Positions 43,673 through 52,608 are shown, numbered from the stretch's first letter. The stretch: 64,000 nt of DNA from Corynebacterium humireducens NBRC 106098 = DSM 45392 (GCF_000819445.1 NZ_CP005286.1:124001-188000); one strand, 5' to 3'. The notes: generated by a model from the sequence alone, not told the origin. Numbers and translations: made by a program.

Positions 43673-44680
43673 TCAGAAGATGTCGATGCGCCCGCCCAGG
43701 GACTCCGCCTGCACGAGCTGGTTCACCCAGCCGGGGGCGCCGGGGTTGAGGCGCAGCAGCGGGCGGGAGGAGATCTTCACGGGGGAGACGGACTCGCCGC
43801 GGGCGCCGTGGCGGGCCTCGAAGCGGATGCGGGCGGCGTAGCCGGCGTCGGCGAGCTGGGAGATGTCGGGGCGGGGCTTGGCCAGGGACGCGCGGGCGTC
43901 GTTGAGCAGGTCCAGCGCCTCGTCGAGGGCGACGACGACGGCGTCGGCGTTGGTCTCGCACATGGCGCGCACGAGGGATGGCTGGGTGCCGGCGACGCGG
44001 GTGGAGTCGCGGAAGCTGCCGGCCGCCAGGGACTGCGCGAGGGCGCCGCCGTTGTCGCCGACGATGGCCAGCACCTCGGCGAAGACGTGCACGACGTGGG
44101 AGATACGGGCGACGGCGGCGTCGTGGTGGTCGACGCGGGCGGGGATGGCGTCGGCGCCGACGGCGAGGATCATGCGGACCACGTCGGTCCACAGGGCGAT
44201 CCACTCGTCGGAGGCCTCGGGGGCGTGGTCGTACGTGATCACCCAGGCGGCGCGGGTGAACAGGCCCTCCTGGGAGGCGCTCCAGCCGGAGTCCGCGGTG
44301 CCGGCCATGGGGTGCCCGCCGACGTAGCGGTCCTCGAGGCCACGTTCCTTGACGAGGGAGTACACCTCGGCCTTCACCGAGACGACGTCGGTGAAGCCGC
44401 AGCTGGGGGCGTGCTCCATGATGGCGTCGAGCATGCCGGGGATGGCGGGCATCGGTGCGGCCATGACGATGAGGGCCTTGTCCTCCTCGGCGCGGCGGAG
44501 GGTGGCGATGAAGTCGTCGGAGGCGTCGAAACCGGCCTCCGCGGCGGCGCGGGCCCCGGCCCCGGAGCGGTTGTAGCCGTAGACGTGGGCGCCCTGCGCG
44601 GCGAGGTCGCGCAGGAGGGAGCCTCCGATGAGGCCCAGGCCGAGAATGCAGATGGTGCGGGAAAGGTTCGTCGAGGTCAC
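43673..44680 (-). CDS. tyrA: Prephenate dehydrogenase
   Basis: A 335-residue enzyme that converts prephenate to 4-hydroxyphenylpyruvate for tyrosine. The NAD motif is ILGLGLIGGSLLRDL near residue 11; AAPMPAIPGML near 71, GGHPMAGTADSGW near 122 and the long helical dimer domain follow. No ACT domain is present. The start is the GTG at 44680; the longer frame adds 27 residues that overlap the divergent promoter region. With Pat 6 kb away it completes tyrosine formation. Confidence 0.92.
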   Translation of the reverse strand: MTSTNLSRTICILGLGLIGGSLLRDLAAQGAHVYGYNRSGAGARAAAEAGFDASDDFIATLRRAEEDKALIVMAAPMPAIPGMLDAIMEHAPSCGFTDVVSVKAEVYSLVKERGLEDRYVGGHPMAGTADSGWSASQEGLFTRAAWVITYDHAPEASDEWIALWTDVVRMILAVGADAIPARVDHHDAAVARISHVVHVFAEVLAIVGDNGGALAQSLAAGSFRDSTRVAGTQPSLVRAMCETNADAVVVALDEALDLLNDARASLAKPRPDISQLADAGYAARIRFEARHGARGESVSPVKISSRPLLRLNPGAPGWVNQLVQAESLGGRIDIF

Positions 44681-44704
44681 CTGACAAGTGTCGCACAACC
44701 GGAC

Positions 44705-44710
44705 TAGTCT
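44705..44710 (+). promoter_or_regulatory. -10 box TAGTCT before the tadA operon
   Basis: TAGTCT ends 7 bases before the ATG at 44718, a leaderless arrangement. Confidence 0.55.
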
Positions 44711-44717
44711 CACCGGT

Positions 44718-45215
44718 ATGGAACACGAGGAGTATGGCCAGAGCTTCGCCGTCACGGTCACGCGCGTCGACGGGGAGTGGGTGGTGCGCGCCTTCGACGA
44801 TGACTTCTCCTCGTTGCAGACGTCGGTCCGGGCGGTCCGGGCGCTGCGCAGCGAGGGTCCGGCCTTCGCGCTGCTGTGCGTCGACGACGACTACTTCGTC
44901 ATCGTCCGTCCCACCCCGAACGGCGTCCAGGCGCTGCTGTCCGACGCGACGATGGCGGTCGACGACGATTTCGCCGCGGAGGTGCTCACGGAGCTGGACG
45001 CGGAGATTCCGGATCTGGACCCGGATGAGCTCGATGACGTCGACGGCTGGCCGGACGGGGACTTCGAGCTGCTGGCCGACATCGGCCTGAGCGAGGAGGT
45101 GCTCGGCGTCATCGCCGACGACGAGGACCTGTGGCCCTCCCAGCAGCTGCTGCGGATAGCGGAGGAGCTGGGCTTCGACGAGGAGCTTCTCGACGTCACC
45201 GGGATCGACGATTGA
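44718..45215 (+). CDS. tRNA adenosine deaminase-associated protein
   Basis: A 165-residue, very acidic protein conserved directly before tadA in actinobacteria and annotated on that basis. FAVTVTRVDGEWVVRAF opens the domain near residue 10; the C terminus has several Asp/Glu-rich helices. No enzyme motif is visible. The stop overlaps the tadA TTG start by 3 bases, and the pairing suggests it helps the deaminase. Confidence 0.85.
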   Translation: MEHEEYGQSFAVTVTRVDGEWVVRAFDDDFSSLQTSVRAVRALRSEGPAFALLCVDDDYFVIVRPTPNGVQALLSDATMAVDDDFAAEVLTELDAEIPDLDPDELDDVDGWPDGDFELLADIGLSEEVLGVIADDEDLWPSQQLLRIAEELGFDEELLDVTGIDD

Positions 45216-45688
45216 TCCTGCCCCGGGAGGAGGGTCTCGTCCGGGCGGAGCGCCTCATGCGGAGGGCCCTCGAGGTCGCGCGCACGACCCCGCCGGGTGA
45301 CGTCCCGGTCGGGGCGGTGGTCTACGGTCCTGACGGCAGGGAGCTGGCGGCGGCCACGAATCGTCGGGAAGCGGACGCCGACCCCACCGCGCACGCGGAG
45401 GTGCTGGCGATCCGGGAGGCCGTGCGGCGGCACGGGGACGCGTGGCGCCTGGAGGGCTGCACGCTGGTGGTCACCCTGGAGCCCTGCACGATGTGTTCGG
45501 GGGCGCTGCTGGGGGCGCGGGTGGGGGAGCTCGTCTTCGGGGCGTGGGAGCCCAAGACGGGCGCCTGCGGTTCGCTTCTCGACGCCGTCCGCGCCCCCGG
45601 CCAGCTCCACCGCCCGCAGGTGCGCGCCGGGGTCCTCGAGGGGGAGTGTGCGGAGCTGCTGAGCGGCTTCTTCGAATCGTTACGTTGA
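45212..45688 (+). CDS. tadA: tRNA-specific adenosine deaminase TadA
   Basis: A 158-residue zinc deaminase that makes inosine at position 34 of tRNA-Arg (ACG), two copies of which lie in this window. The zinc/catalytic motif TAHAEVLAIREA is near residue 60 (H-A-E) and PCTMCSGALLGA near 92 (P-C-x-x-C). The start is TTG overlapping the upstream stop; the longer frame from 45131 is rejected because it overlaps the previous gene fully. A copy of the over-represented 13-mer lies at 45574-45586. Confidence 0.93.
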   Translation: MILPREEGLVRAERLMRRALEVARTTPPGDVPVGAVVYGPDGRELAAATNRREADADPTAHAEVLAIREAVRRHGDAWRLEGCTLVVTLEPCTMCSGALLGARVGELVFGAWEPKTGACGSLLDAVRAPGQLHRPQVRAGVLEGECAELLSGFFESLR

Positions 45689-45755
45689 TGTTATGCATGG
45701 ATCGCCATATGACCGGTACGGTGGGATCTACATCACATCAACGAAAGGATATGTC

Positions 45756-45968
45756 ATGAGCATCGGAGACAAGGCGGAGAAGCTCGGCGGCAAGATCAAG
45801 GAGGGTGTCGGCAAGCTCACGGACAATGAGCGCCTCGAGCACGAGGGCAAGGCCGACCAGACCAAGGCCGACATGAGGGAGGCCGCCGAGGAGGCCGGCA
45901 AGAGCGTCAAGGAGGCCGGGGACCGCGTGCTCGGCTCCGTCCAGGACGCGAAGCGCGACCGCCACTGA
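45756..45968 (+). CDS. CsbD family stress protein
   Basis: A 70-residue hydrophilic CsbD-like protein (GDKAEKLGGKIKEGVGKLT, then NERLEHEGKADQTKAD). The family is induced by general stress in many bacteria; its molecular role is unknown. A GAAAGGA ribosome binding site precedes the ATG. The gene stands alone between tadA and tRNA-Ser (CGA). Confidence 0.9.
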   Translation: MSIGDKAEKLGGKIKEGVGKLTDNERLEHEGKADQTKADMREAAEEAGKSVKEAGDRVLGSVQDAKRDRH

Positions 45969-46034
45969 GTGAGATTTGGCGCGCCACGACAAGCTGGTTT
46001 AGTCTTGACCGAGGTCGGCTTTCCGGCCAGTCAA

Positions 46035-46122
46035 GGTGGCGTGTCCGAGCGGCCGAAGGTGATCGCCTCGAAAGCGATTGTTGGGTAACCCCCAACCGAG
46101 GGTTCAAATCCCTCCGCCACCG
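46035..46122 (+). tRNA. tRNA-Ser (CGA)
   Basis: Acceptor GGTGGCG / CGCCACC, anticodon loop CTCGAAA with anticodon CGA, class II variable arm, GGTTCAAATCC T-loop and G discriminator. A TAGTCT box at 46000-46005 could be its -10. Confidence 0.96.
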
Positions 46123-46128
46123 CCATGT

Positions 46129-46161
46129 GATGTCGCGGGACGTACTACGTCCCGCGACATC
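46129..46161 (+). terminator. GATGTCGCGGGACGTA palindrome and terminator after tRNA-Ser (CGA)
   Basis: Perfect 16-base arms (46129-46144 and 46146-46161) around a single central C, followed by GTTTCTTTT. It acts as a likely intrinsic terminator and is one member of the tRNA-linked palindrome family. Confidence 0.8.
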
Positions 46162-46183
46162 GTTTCTTTTCAGCGGCCATTTC

Positions 46184-46232
46184 GTGTGACACCGGGGCCC
46201 GGACCGACTCGTTCCGGGCCCCGGTGTCACAC
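46184..46232. repeat. GTGTGACACCGGGG palindrome, copy 2
   Basis: Perfect 20-bp arms (46184-46203 and 46213-46232) around loop CCGACTCGT, flanked by ACGGTC-like ends. Same family as 43602 and 54762. Confidence 0.85.
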
Positions 46233-46319
46233 GGAACGGTCGAGGCCTTCGGTGATTCCGGGCCGTCTCGGTAGACTGGCCGTGTTTGGTTGTCTGTCAT
46301 CTGAGGAAGCCCATCCACC

Positions 46320-48812
46320 GTGGCTAAATTACTGTTCAAGCTGGGACGCTGGTCCTTTCACCGCAAGTGGGTCGTCATCGTCCTGTGGCTGGCGGCGCTG
46401 GCCGGTGTCGCCGGCGCCGCGGTGACGTTCCAGAAGCCCTTCTCCAACGAATTCTCCATCGGCGGCACCCCGTCGATTGACGCGACCTACACCCTCGTCG
46501 AGAAGTTCCCCGAGGGCGGCAACCCCGTCAACGCCGCCGGAGTGAACGTCGTCTTCGCCGCGCCCGCGGGGGAGAGGCTGGAGGACCCGCACAACTCGGC
46601 GGCCATCGACAAGGTGGTCACCCACATCCGGGACAACCTGCCGGACCTGACCGGCACGGAACGCTTCGGCAACCCCGTGGAAGTCTCGCCCGCGCTGCAG
46701 CAGGGCGTCATCGAGATGATGACCGAGCAGGGCCTCCCCGAGGAGTCCGCGCGTGACGACGCCGAGAACCTCGCCATGCTCTCCGACGACGGCCGCATCG
46801 GCTACACCACCTTCACCATCGACGTCCCCTCGTCGATGGACGTCACCGACGAGCACCGGCGCATCGTCAACGCCGCCATGGACCTCGGCCGCGCGGAGGG
46901 TATCGAGGTGGAGGCCGGCGGCGCCGGCTTCGGTGACCCCATCGAGGTGAAGACCACCAGTGAGATCGTCGGCCTGGCCATCGCCTTCGTGGTGCTCATC
47001 GTGACGTTCGGCTCCCTCGTGGCCGCCGGTCTGCCGGTGCTCACCGCGGTCATCGGCGTGGGCATCGGCGCGCTGGTCATCATCATCGCCACCGCGTTCG
47101 TCGAGCTCAACAACATCACCCCGGTCCTGGCGGTGATGATCGGCCTGGCCGTGGGCATCGACTACGCCCTGTTCATCCTGTCGCGCTACCGCGCGGAACG
47201 GCAGCGGATGCCCGCCGACGAGGCGGCGGGCATGGCCGTGGGCACCGCCGGCTCCGCGGTCGTCTTCGCCGGCGCGACCGTCATCATCGCGCTGGCCGCC
47301 CTGACGATCGTCAACATCGAGTTCCTCACCGCCATGGGCCTGTCCGCGGCGTTCACCGTGTTCGTGGCCGTGCTCGTGGCGCTGACGTTCATCCCGGCGC
47401 TGCTCGGCGTGCTCGGCGACCGGACCTTCAAGGGGCGCGTGCCCGGCGTCGCCGGCAACCCCGTCCGCCGGGGACGGGGCGTGAGCCGCACCAGCGAGCG
47501 CCGCCGTCGCCCCACCATGGGCAACCGCTGGGTCCGCTTCGTGCGCCGCGTCCCGGGCCTCGTCATGGCGGTCGTGGTGCTCACCCTCGGCGCGCTGTCG
47601 TACCCGGCGCTCAACATGGAGCTCTCGCTCCCCTCGGACTCGACGTCCAACCTCGACACCACCCAGCGCAAGTCCGCCAACCTCCTCGCCGAGGGCTTCG
47701 GCGCGGGCATCAACGCACCGTTCCTCGTCATCGTCGACGCCGACGACGTCAACCCCGACGCCCCGGCGCTGCAGCCGCTCGTCCGGGCGCAGGAGGCGAT
47801 GGCTCCGGAGGGGGAGACGGTGGACCGTCGGGAAGCAGCGGTGACCGCCTCCTACATGTACACCGTCGGACAGCTCAAGAACGTCGGCGGCGTGAAGCAC
47901 GCCCAGCTCGTGGGCATGAACCCGGACACCAACGGCGCCCAGATCCTGGTCACCCCGTTCACCGGCCCCGACGAGCAGTACACCACCCAGGTCTCCCACG
48001 CCCTGCGCGAACAGGGCGCGCAGATCGCCGACGCCACCGGCGCCGCCATCGGCCTGACGGGCCTCACGGCCGTGCAGATGGACATCACCGAACGCCTCTC
48101 CGAGGCCATGCCGGTCTACCTCGGCATCGTCGTCGGCCTGGCGGTCTTCCTGCTGCTCGGCGTGTTCCGCTCGGTGCTGGTGCCGCTCGTCGCCGGCCTC
48201 GGCTTCCTGCTCTCGGTCGGAGCGGCCTTCGGCGTCACCGTCCTCGTGTGGCAGGAGGGCCTGTGGGACCTGGTGAACACCCCGGCGCCGCTGATCTCCT
48301 TCATGCCGATCTTCCTCATCGGCGTGACCTTCGGCCTGGCCATGGACTACCAGGTCTTCCTGGTCACCCGCATGCGCGAGCACTACATCAACCTGCGGGT
48401 GAAGTCCCACGAGAACCCCGACCCGGACGTCCCCCGCGCGGTGTCCAAGCTCGACGCCCTCGAGGAGTCCACCATCGTCGGCTTCACCCGGGGAGCCCGC
48501 GTGGTCACGGCGGCCGCGCTCATCATGATCGCCGTGTTCATCGCGTTCATCGACCAGCCGCTGCCGTTCATCCAGATCTTCGGCTTCGCCCTCGGCGTCG
48601 GCGTCTTCTTCGACGCCTTCTTCGTCCGCATGGCACTCGTGCCCGCCACGATGTTCCTCCTGGGCAACGCCACCTGGTGGATCCCCCGCTGGCTCAACCG
48701 GCTCATCCCCCGCATGGACATCGAGGGCACCGCCCTCGAGAAGGAGTGGGAGGCCCGACACGCGGCCGAACAGCTGCACCGCAAGGAAATGGAGAAGCAT
48801 GAGCAGGTCTGA
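46320..48812 (+). CDS. MMPL family RND-type transporter
   Basis: An 830-residue membrane protein with the MMPL layout: one helix, a periplasmic domain (about 35-215), five helices, a middle cytoplasmic linker (about 365-405), then a second helix/domain/helix half. The proton-relay region GLAVGIDYALFILSRYR is near residue 280 and its partner FGLAMDYQVFLVTRMREH near 675. It exports lipids or hydrophobic compounds; it is smaller than the trehalose-mycolate exporters. The GTG start is within 4 bases of the annotated overlap-free upstream region, and the stop overlaps tgt by 14 bases. Confidence 0.9.
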   Translation: MAKLLFKLGRWSFHRKWVVIVLWLAALAGVAGAAVTFQKPFSNEFSIGGTPSIDATYTLVEKFPEGGNPVNAAGVNVVFAAPAGERLEDPHNSAAIDKVVTHIRDNLPDLTGTERFGNPVEVSPALQQGVIEMMTEQGLPEESARDDAENLAMLSDDGRIGYTTFTIDVPSSMDVTDEHRRIVNAAMDLGRAEGIEVEAGGAGFGDPIEVKTTSEIVGLAIAFVVLIVTFGSLVAAGLPVLTAVIGVGIGALVIIIATAFVELNNITPVLAVMIGLAVGIDYALFILSRYRAERQRMPADEAAGMAVGTAGSAVVFAGATVIIALAALTIVNIEFLTAMGLSAAFTVFVAVLVALTFIPALLGVLGDRTFKGRVPGVAGNPVRRGRGVSRTSERRRRPTMGNRWVRFVRRVPGLVMAVVVLTLGALSYPALNMELSLPSDSTSNLDTTQRKSANLLAEGFGAGINAPFLVIVDADDVNPDAPALQPLVRAQEAMAPEGETVDRREAAVTASYMYTVGQLKNVGGVKHAQLVGMNPDTNGAQILVTPFTGPDEQYTTQVSHALREQGAQIADATGAAIGLTGLTAVQMDITERLSEAMPVYLGIVVGLAVFLLLGVFRSVLVPLVAGLGFLLSVGAAFGVTVLVWQEGLWDLVNTPAPLISFMPIFLIGVTFGLAMDYQVFLVTRMREHYINLRVKSHENPDPDVPRAVSKLDALEESTIVGFTRGARVVTAAALIMIAVFIAFIDQPLPFIQIFGFALGVGVFFDAFFVRMALVPATMFLLGNATWWIPRWLNRLIPRMDIEGTALEKEWEARHAAEQLHRKEMEKHEQV

Positions 48813-50049
48813 CCTGTCGTTCACCCTCGGCACCGAACTGGAGTCCGCGCCCGGCCGCCACGGCCGCACCGGCACGATCCACACCCCGCACGGTGACATC
48901 CGGACCCCCGCGTTCATCCCCGTCGCCACCAAGGCGACCGTGAAGACCCTCACCCCCGAGCAGATCGAGCAGACCGGCGCGCAGGCGATCCTCTCCAACG
49001 CGTACCACCTGTACCTGCAGCCCGGCGCCGACATCGTCGACGAGGCCGGCGGCGTCGGCCGTTTCGAGAACTGGTCCGGCCCGACCTACACCGACTCCGG
49101 CGGCTTCCAGGTGATGAGCCAGGGTTCCGGCTACCAGAAGGTCATCTCCATGGACTCCTCCGACGCCGCGAACGGGCACCTCCCGGCGAAGAAGAACATG
49201 GCGAAGGTCGACGAGGACGGGGTGAACTTCACCAGCTTCATCGACGGCTCCCGGCACCGCTTCACCCCTGAGGTGAGCATGCAGATCCAGCACCAGCTGG
49301 GCGCGGACATCATCTTCGCCTTCGACGAGCTGACCACCCTCATGGACACCCGCGCCTACCAGGAGGCCTCCGTCGACCGCACCCACCGCTGGGCGCAGCG
49401 CTGCCTCGACGAGCACGACCGCCTCACCCGGGAACGCGCCGACAAGCCCCTCCAGTCCCTCTGGGGCGTCGTGCAGGGCGCACAGTACGAGGATCTGCGC
49501 CGCCAGGCCACCCGCGGCCTCGTGCAGCTTTCCGACGCCGCCGTGGACGCCGGCCGCCGCGGATTCGGCGGCTACGGCATCGGTGGGGCCCTGGAGAAGG
49601 AGAACCTCGGCACGATCGTCGGCTGGGTCTGCGACGAACTGCCCCGCGACAAGCCCCGCCACCTGCTGGGCATCTCCGAGCCGGACGACATGTTCACCGC
49701 CATCGAGGCGGGCGCCGACACCTTCGACTGCGTCGCCCCCACGCGCCTGGCCCGCCGCGGCGGCGTCTACACCCTCGACGGCCGGATGAACCTGGAGGGG
49801 GCGCGCTTCAAGCGGGACTTCCGCGGCATCGACGAGGAGTTCGGCGGCTACGTCTCCGAGAACTACTCGCGCGCCTACATCCGTCACCTGTTCAAGGCGA
49901 ACGAGTTCCTCGGCATGACGTTGTGCACGATCCACAACCTGCAGTTCATGATCCGCCTGGTGGACAACATCCGCGACTCCATCGAGGGTGGCTACTTCGA
50001 GGAGTACCGCGCCGAGTTCATGGGCCGGTACTACGCTAACCGGCGCTGA
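48799..50049 (+). CDS. tgt: tRNA-guanine/queuine transglycosylase, atypical (zinc ligands lost)
   Basis: A 416-residue Tgt. The general catalytic Asp is in YTDSGGFQVMS near residue 95, the nucleophile Asp in FDCVAPTRLARRGG near 312. In the normal enzyme a C-x-C-x-x-C motif before NYSRAY and a later His bind zinc. Here the segment reads DEEFGGYVSENYSRAY: Phe348, Gly350 and Ser353 replace the three cysteines, and only His379 (CTIHN) remains. An extra segment near residues 115-135 (ANGHLPAKKNMAKVDEDG) is also unusual. The nearby transporter and GluQ genes argue that it works in queuosine salvage. Confidence 0.88.
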   Translation: MSRSDLSFTLGTELESAPGRHGRTGTIHTPHGDIRTPAFIPVATKATVKTLTPEQIEQTGAQAILSNAYHLYLQPGADIVDEAGGVGRFENWSGPTYTDSGGFQVMSQGSGYQKVISMDSSDAANGHLPAKKNMAKVDEDGVNFTSFIDGSRHRFTPEVSMQIQHQLGADIIFAFDELTTLMDTRAYQEASVDRTHRWAQRCLDEHDRLTRERADKPLQSLWGVVQGAQYEDLRRQATRGLVQLSDAAVDAGRRGFGGYGIGGALEKENLGTIVGWVCDELPRDKPRHLLGISEPDDMFTAIEAGADTFDCVAPTRLARRGGVYTLDGRMNLEGARFKRDFRGIDEEFGGYVSENYSRAYIRHLFKANEFLGMTLCTIHNLQFMIRLVDNIRDSIEGGYFEEYRAEFMGRYYANRR

Positions 50050-50050
50050 A

Positions 50051-50125
50051 CTGCATGTTTGATATTTGCAAACAGAATGCATCGCAGAACGCGCTGTTTG
50101 ATTCTGTTTGCAATGTTGTTTGATT
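50051..50125. repeat. 75-bp direct repeat, left copy
   Basis: It begins 1 base after the tgt stop and matches 51808-51882 at 73 of 75 positions in the same orientation. It contains TGTTTG and its complement several times (for example ATGTTTGATATTTGCAAACA) and is much more AT-rich than the flanks. Its last bases include the stop codon of the gene it helps to bracket. Confidence 0.92.
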
Positions 50126-51794
50126 AGGACGGTCGGACGTAGCGCGTGCCTCGGCCACGCCCCTCCATCACGAGCTCGCCGGTGTCGACGAGCTCCCGTA
50201 GAAAACGGTAGGCCTGCTGGCCACTGATTCCGCAGGTGTCCGCTGCCTGCGTGCGGTTGATCGAGCCGAAATCATCAACGTATGCCAGGAGGAGCTGGGC
50301 GGCCCGTGTCTCGTCGACCTTGGTGGAGCGGACGAAGTCTCCTCGGCGGCCGACGATGTCATGGAATACAGGGCCGAGGCGGTACTGGTTGCCGCGGGCA
50401 CCGGGGATGATCGCCACCAGGCCGAAGTCGGCGAGTTCCGTCAGTTCACGGCTGATACGCTGTGGCGATTCGGACAGTCGTTCGGCCAGGCCGCTGGCGT
50501 GTGACGGGCCGTCGTTTCGAAGGGAGCGGATCAGGCGCAGGGAACGAACTGACAGCTCGGGGTGGGACTGCGTCCAGCGGGCGGTGAAGGCGGCGAATTC
50601 GCGGTCAGCGACGGTCACAGGTAGTCCGACGGACACGATTTCATCGGTGGTGCCGTGGAAGTCCGGCTCCATGTGGCCGCTGGTCAACATGGACTCGAAC
50701 ATGATCTTCACGCCACGTCCGCTGCGCTCGACCAGTCCAGCGCGTTTGAAGGCATCAGCTAGTGCGGGACTGCGGGGTGTCGATGCGTCGAAAATTGTGT
50801 CCAGGGTGACCGGCCGGGGAAGACCGCCGGGACTGGTCACACGGAACTCATCGTCGTCGAGCCTGATCTGGATGGGTCCAAGCATCGTGTAGTCGCGGTG
50901 AACGAGTGCATTGGCGACAGCTTCACGGCTGGCACGTTCGGGCAGGTTGACCAGTCCGATGCGCAGGATTCCCACAGTGATCTCGTCCTCATGGCGATAG
51001 GGCTCGATCCGGTCGGCAATCTCCTCCATGACCTGGAACAGGGGCCCGCGGGTGCGGAAGTTCACCTTCACGGCAGTACCCGCGAAGATTTGCAGAAGCA
51101 CCTCGTGATTGGGAATCCACCGGGCCAACGCCGGGAGGGTGCCGAAGAGCAGGACGGCACCCAGTTTCACCGGGTCAGCTGAATCATCATAGAGTCCCAT
51201 TCCCCGGAGTATTTCCTCGTCGTCGAGCTGAGACAGTGTCTTGTCTCCCGGGCCGGCAGCGATGAGTTTGCGAAGACGGTTGAACTCGGACGGGTCAAGG
51301 TCATCGAGGGTCGCGCCGATCGCGGGGAGTGTGGCCCAGTCCCTGGCATGGGCGGTGTGGTACTGGCTGAAGAGGTAGGCGGGGTCCATCGCAAGGCACT
51401 GGGGGTCACCCGTCGCGCGTAGTACGCGTCGCTGGTAGACGCCGTGTTGGGTGGCGATCGGCGTGGTGGAACGGGGCACCTCGATCACCAGTATCTCAAC
51501 ACCGTCAGTGTTGATCAGGTGGGCGACGGTGGCGAGTGAGGGTCGGGTGTTGTGCTGGATAAGCGACTCTATCGCCCGTGGATCGGTGCCTGTCTTGTGC
51601 CACGGGTATGAGCCGGATACGGTCCCGTCGTTTTCGACCCCGATGAAAATATGGCCACCCTGGCCGTTGGCCATGCAGGCCACCGCTTCGACCAGCTTGC
51701 GGTCGTTGAGGTCCTGGGAAGAGCGGCGTCGTTTGAATTCAACTGTGAGGGTTTCGCCGCCGGAAATGATTCTCAACGCCGTGTCAGCATCCAT
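50124..51794 (-). CDS. AlbA_2/Schlafen-type ATP-binding regulator
   Basis: A 556-residue protein. The AlbA_2 (Schlafen-like) domain is residues 1-140 (ETLTVEFKRRRSS, then VEAVACMANGQGGHIFIGV). A GHKL-like HATPase_c_4 region follows at about 290-400 (ASREAVANALVHRDY, then GRGVKIMFES). Two winged-helix segments are near 435-475 and 500-550 (INRTQAADTCGISGQQAYRFLRELV). Similar proteins are called divergent AAA or ATP-dependent helicase-like regulators, and some lie in defence islands. The whole gene sits exactly between 75-bp direct repeats. Its codon use is less GC-rich than that of its neighbours. Confidence 0.85.
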   Translation of the reverse strand: MDADTALRIISGGETLTVEFKRRRSSQDLNDRKLVEAVACMANGQGGHIFIGVENDGTVSGSYPWHKTGTDPRAIESLIQHNTRPSLATVAHLINTDGVEILVIEVPRSTTPIATQHGVYQRRVLRATGDPQCLAMDPAYLFSQYHTAHARDWATLPAIGATLDDLDPSEFNRLRKLIAAGPGDKTLSQLDDEEILRGMGLYDDSADPVKLGAVLLFGTLPALARWIPNHEVLLQIFAGTAVKVNFRTRGPLFQVMEEIADRIEPYRHEDEITVGILRIGLVNLPERASREAVANALVHRDYTMLGPIQIRLDDDEFRVTSPGGLPRPVTLDTIFDASTPRSPALADAFKRAGLVERSGRGVKIMFESMLTSGHMEPDFHGTTDEIVSVGLPVTVADREFAAFTARWTQSHPELSVRSLRLIRSLRNDGPSHASGLAERLSESPQRISRELTELADFGLVAIIPGARGNQYRLGPVFHDIVGRRGDFVRSTKVDETRAAQLLLAYVDDFGSINRTQAADTCGISGQQAYRFLRELVDTGELVMEGRGRGTRYVRPS

Positions 51795-51807
51795 GGGCCC
51801 ATTCTAC

Positions 51808-51882
51808 CTGCATGTTTGATATTTGCAAACAGGATGCATCGCAGAACGCGTTGTTTGATTCTGTTTGCAATGTTGTTTGATT
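51808..51882. repeat. 75-bp direct repeat, right copy
   Basis: The second copy, 13 bases upstream of the ATPase gene start and 11 bases after the end of the transporter gene. It holds the promoter side of the ATPase gene, so its TGTTTG motifs could be operator sites. Differs from the left copy at two positions. Confidence 0.92.
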
Positions 51883-51893
51883 GGGGCGCGTCG

Positions 51894-52580
51894 CTAAGAC
51901 GCGTAGCCCTCGCGACGCTTCACCCACCCGATGACTGCGTACGTGACCGGCAGCAGGAGCACCTCGATGAGGGTCTTCCACAGGAAGCCGACGATGACGT
52001 AGTTGACCAGGTCCCCGCCCGTCGTGATGCCGATGACCGGCGCCGCGATGACGCAGAACAGCAGGGTGTCGCCGAACTCGCCGACGACGGTCGAGCCGAT
52101 GAGGCGCGCCCACAGGGACTTCTCGCCGGTGCGCTGCTTGATCTTCACCAGCACCCAGGAGTTGAGGAGCTGGCCGACGACGTAGCCGGCCAGTGACGCC
52201 ACGACGATCTGCGGTACCAGGCCGAGGACGTGGGCGAATTCGGGCTGGGATTCGTAGAAGTCGGCGGCGGGCAGCCAGATCGCCACGTAGAAGGAGACGA
52301 CGGCCAGCAGGGTCACCGCGAAGCCGGTGAAGATGGCGCGGCGGGCGGCCTTGAATCCGTAGCACTCGGCGAGGACGTCGCCCAGGACGTAGGCCAGCGG
52401 GAAGAGGAAGAAGGCGCCGTCGGTGATGAGGGGGCCGATGGTTACGCCCTTCGTCGCCAGAATGTTGGAGATGAGGAACACCGCGACGAAGAACGCCACG
52501 ATGACGGGGTACAGGGTGGGCTGGAGGGGGATGAACCGGGCAGTCATCCCCTGCCCAGGTGCGGGATCAGGAGTGTTCAC
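51894..52580 (-). CDS. yhhQ: Queuosine precursor transporter (YhhQ/VUT family)
   Basis: A 228-residue protein with six hydrophobic segments and the family motifs FLISNILATKG near residue 34, FPLAYVLGDVLAECYG near 60 and STVVGEFGDTLLF near 164. In E. coli this family imports preQ0/preQ1 or queuine. The ATG at 52580 gives a short cytoplasmic N terminus; an internal ATG at residue 12 is also possible. It is divergent from gluQ with only 34 bases between starts. Confidence 0.9.
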   Translation of the reverse strand: MNTPDPAPGQGMTARFIPLQPTLYPVIVAFFVAVFLISNILATKGVTIGPLITDGAFFLFPLAYVLGDVLAECYGFKAARRAIFTGFAVTLLAVVSFYVAIWLPAADFYESQPEFAHVLGLVPQIVVASLAGYVVGQLLNSWVLVKIKQRTGEKSLWARLIGSTVVGEFGDTLLFCVIAAPVIGITTGGDLVNYVIVGFLWKTLIEVLLLPVTYAVIGWVKRREGYAS

Positions 52581-52602
52581 GGAGGAAATGATCTCACAGC
52601 AC

Positions 52603-52608
52603 TAATCT
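52603..52608 (+). promoter_or_regulatory. -10 box TAATCT of gluQ
   Basis: TAATCT ends 6 bases before the gluQ ATG; leaderless pattern in the short divergent region with yhhQ. Confidence 0.55.
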
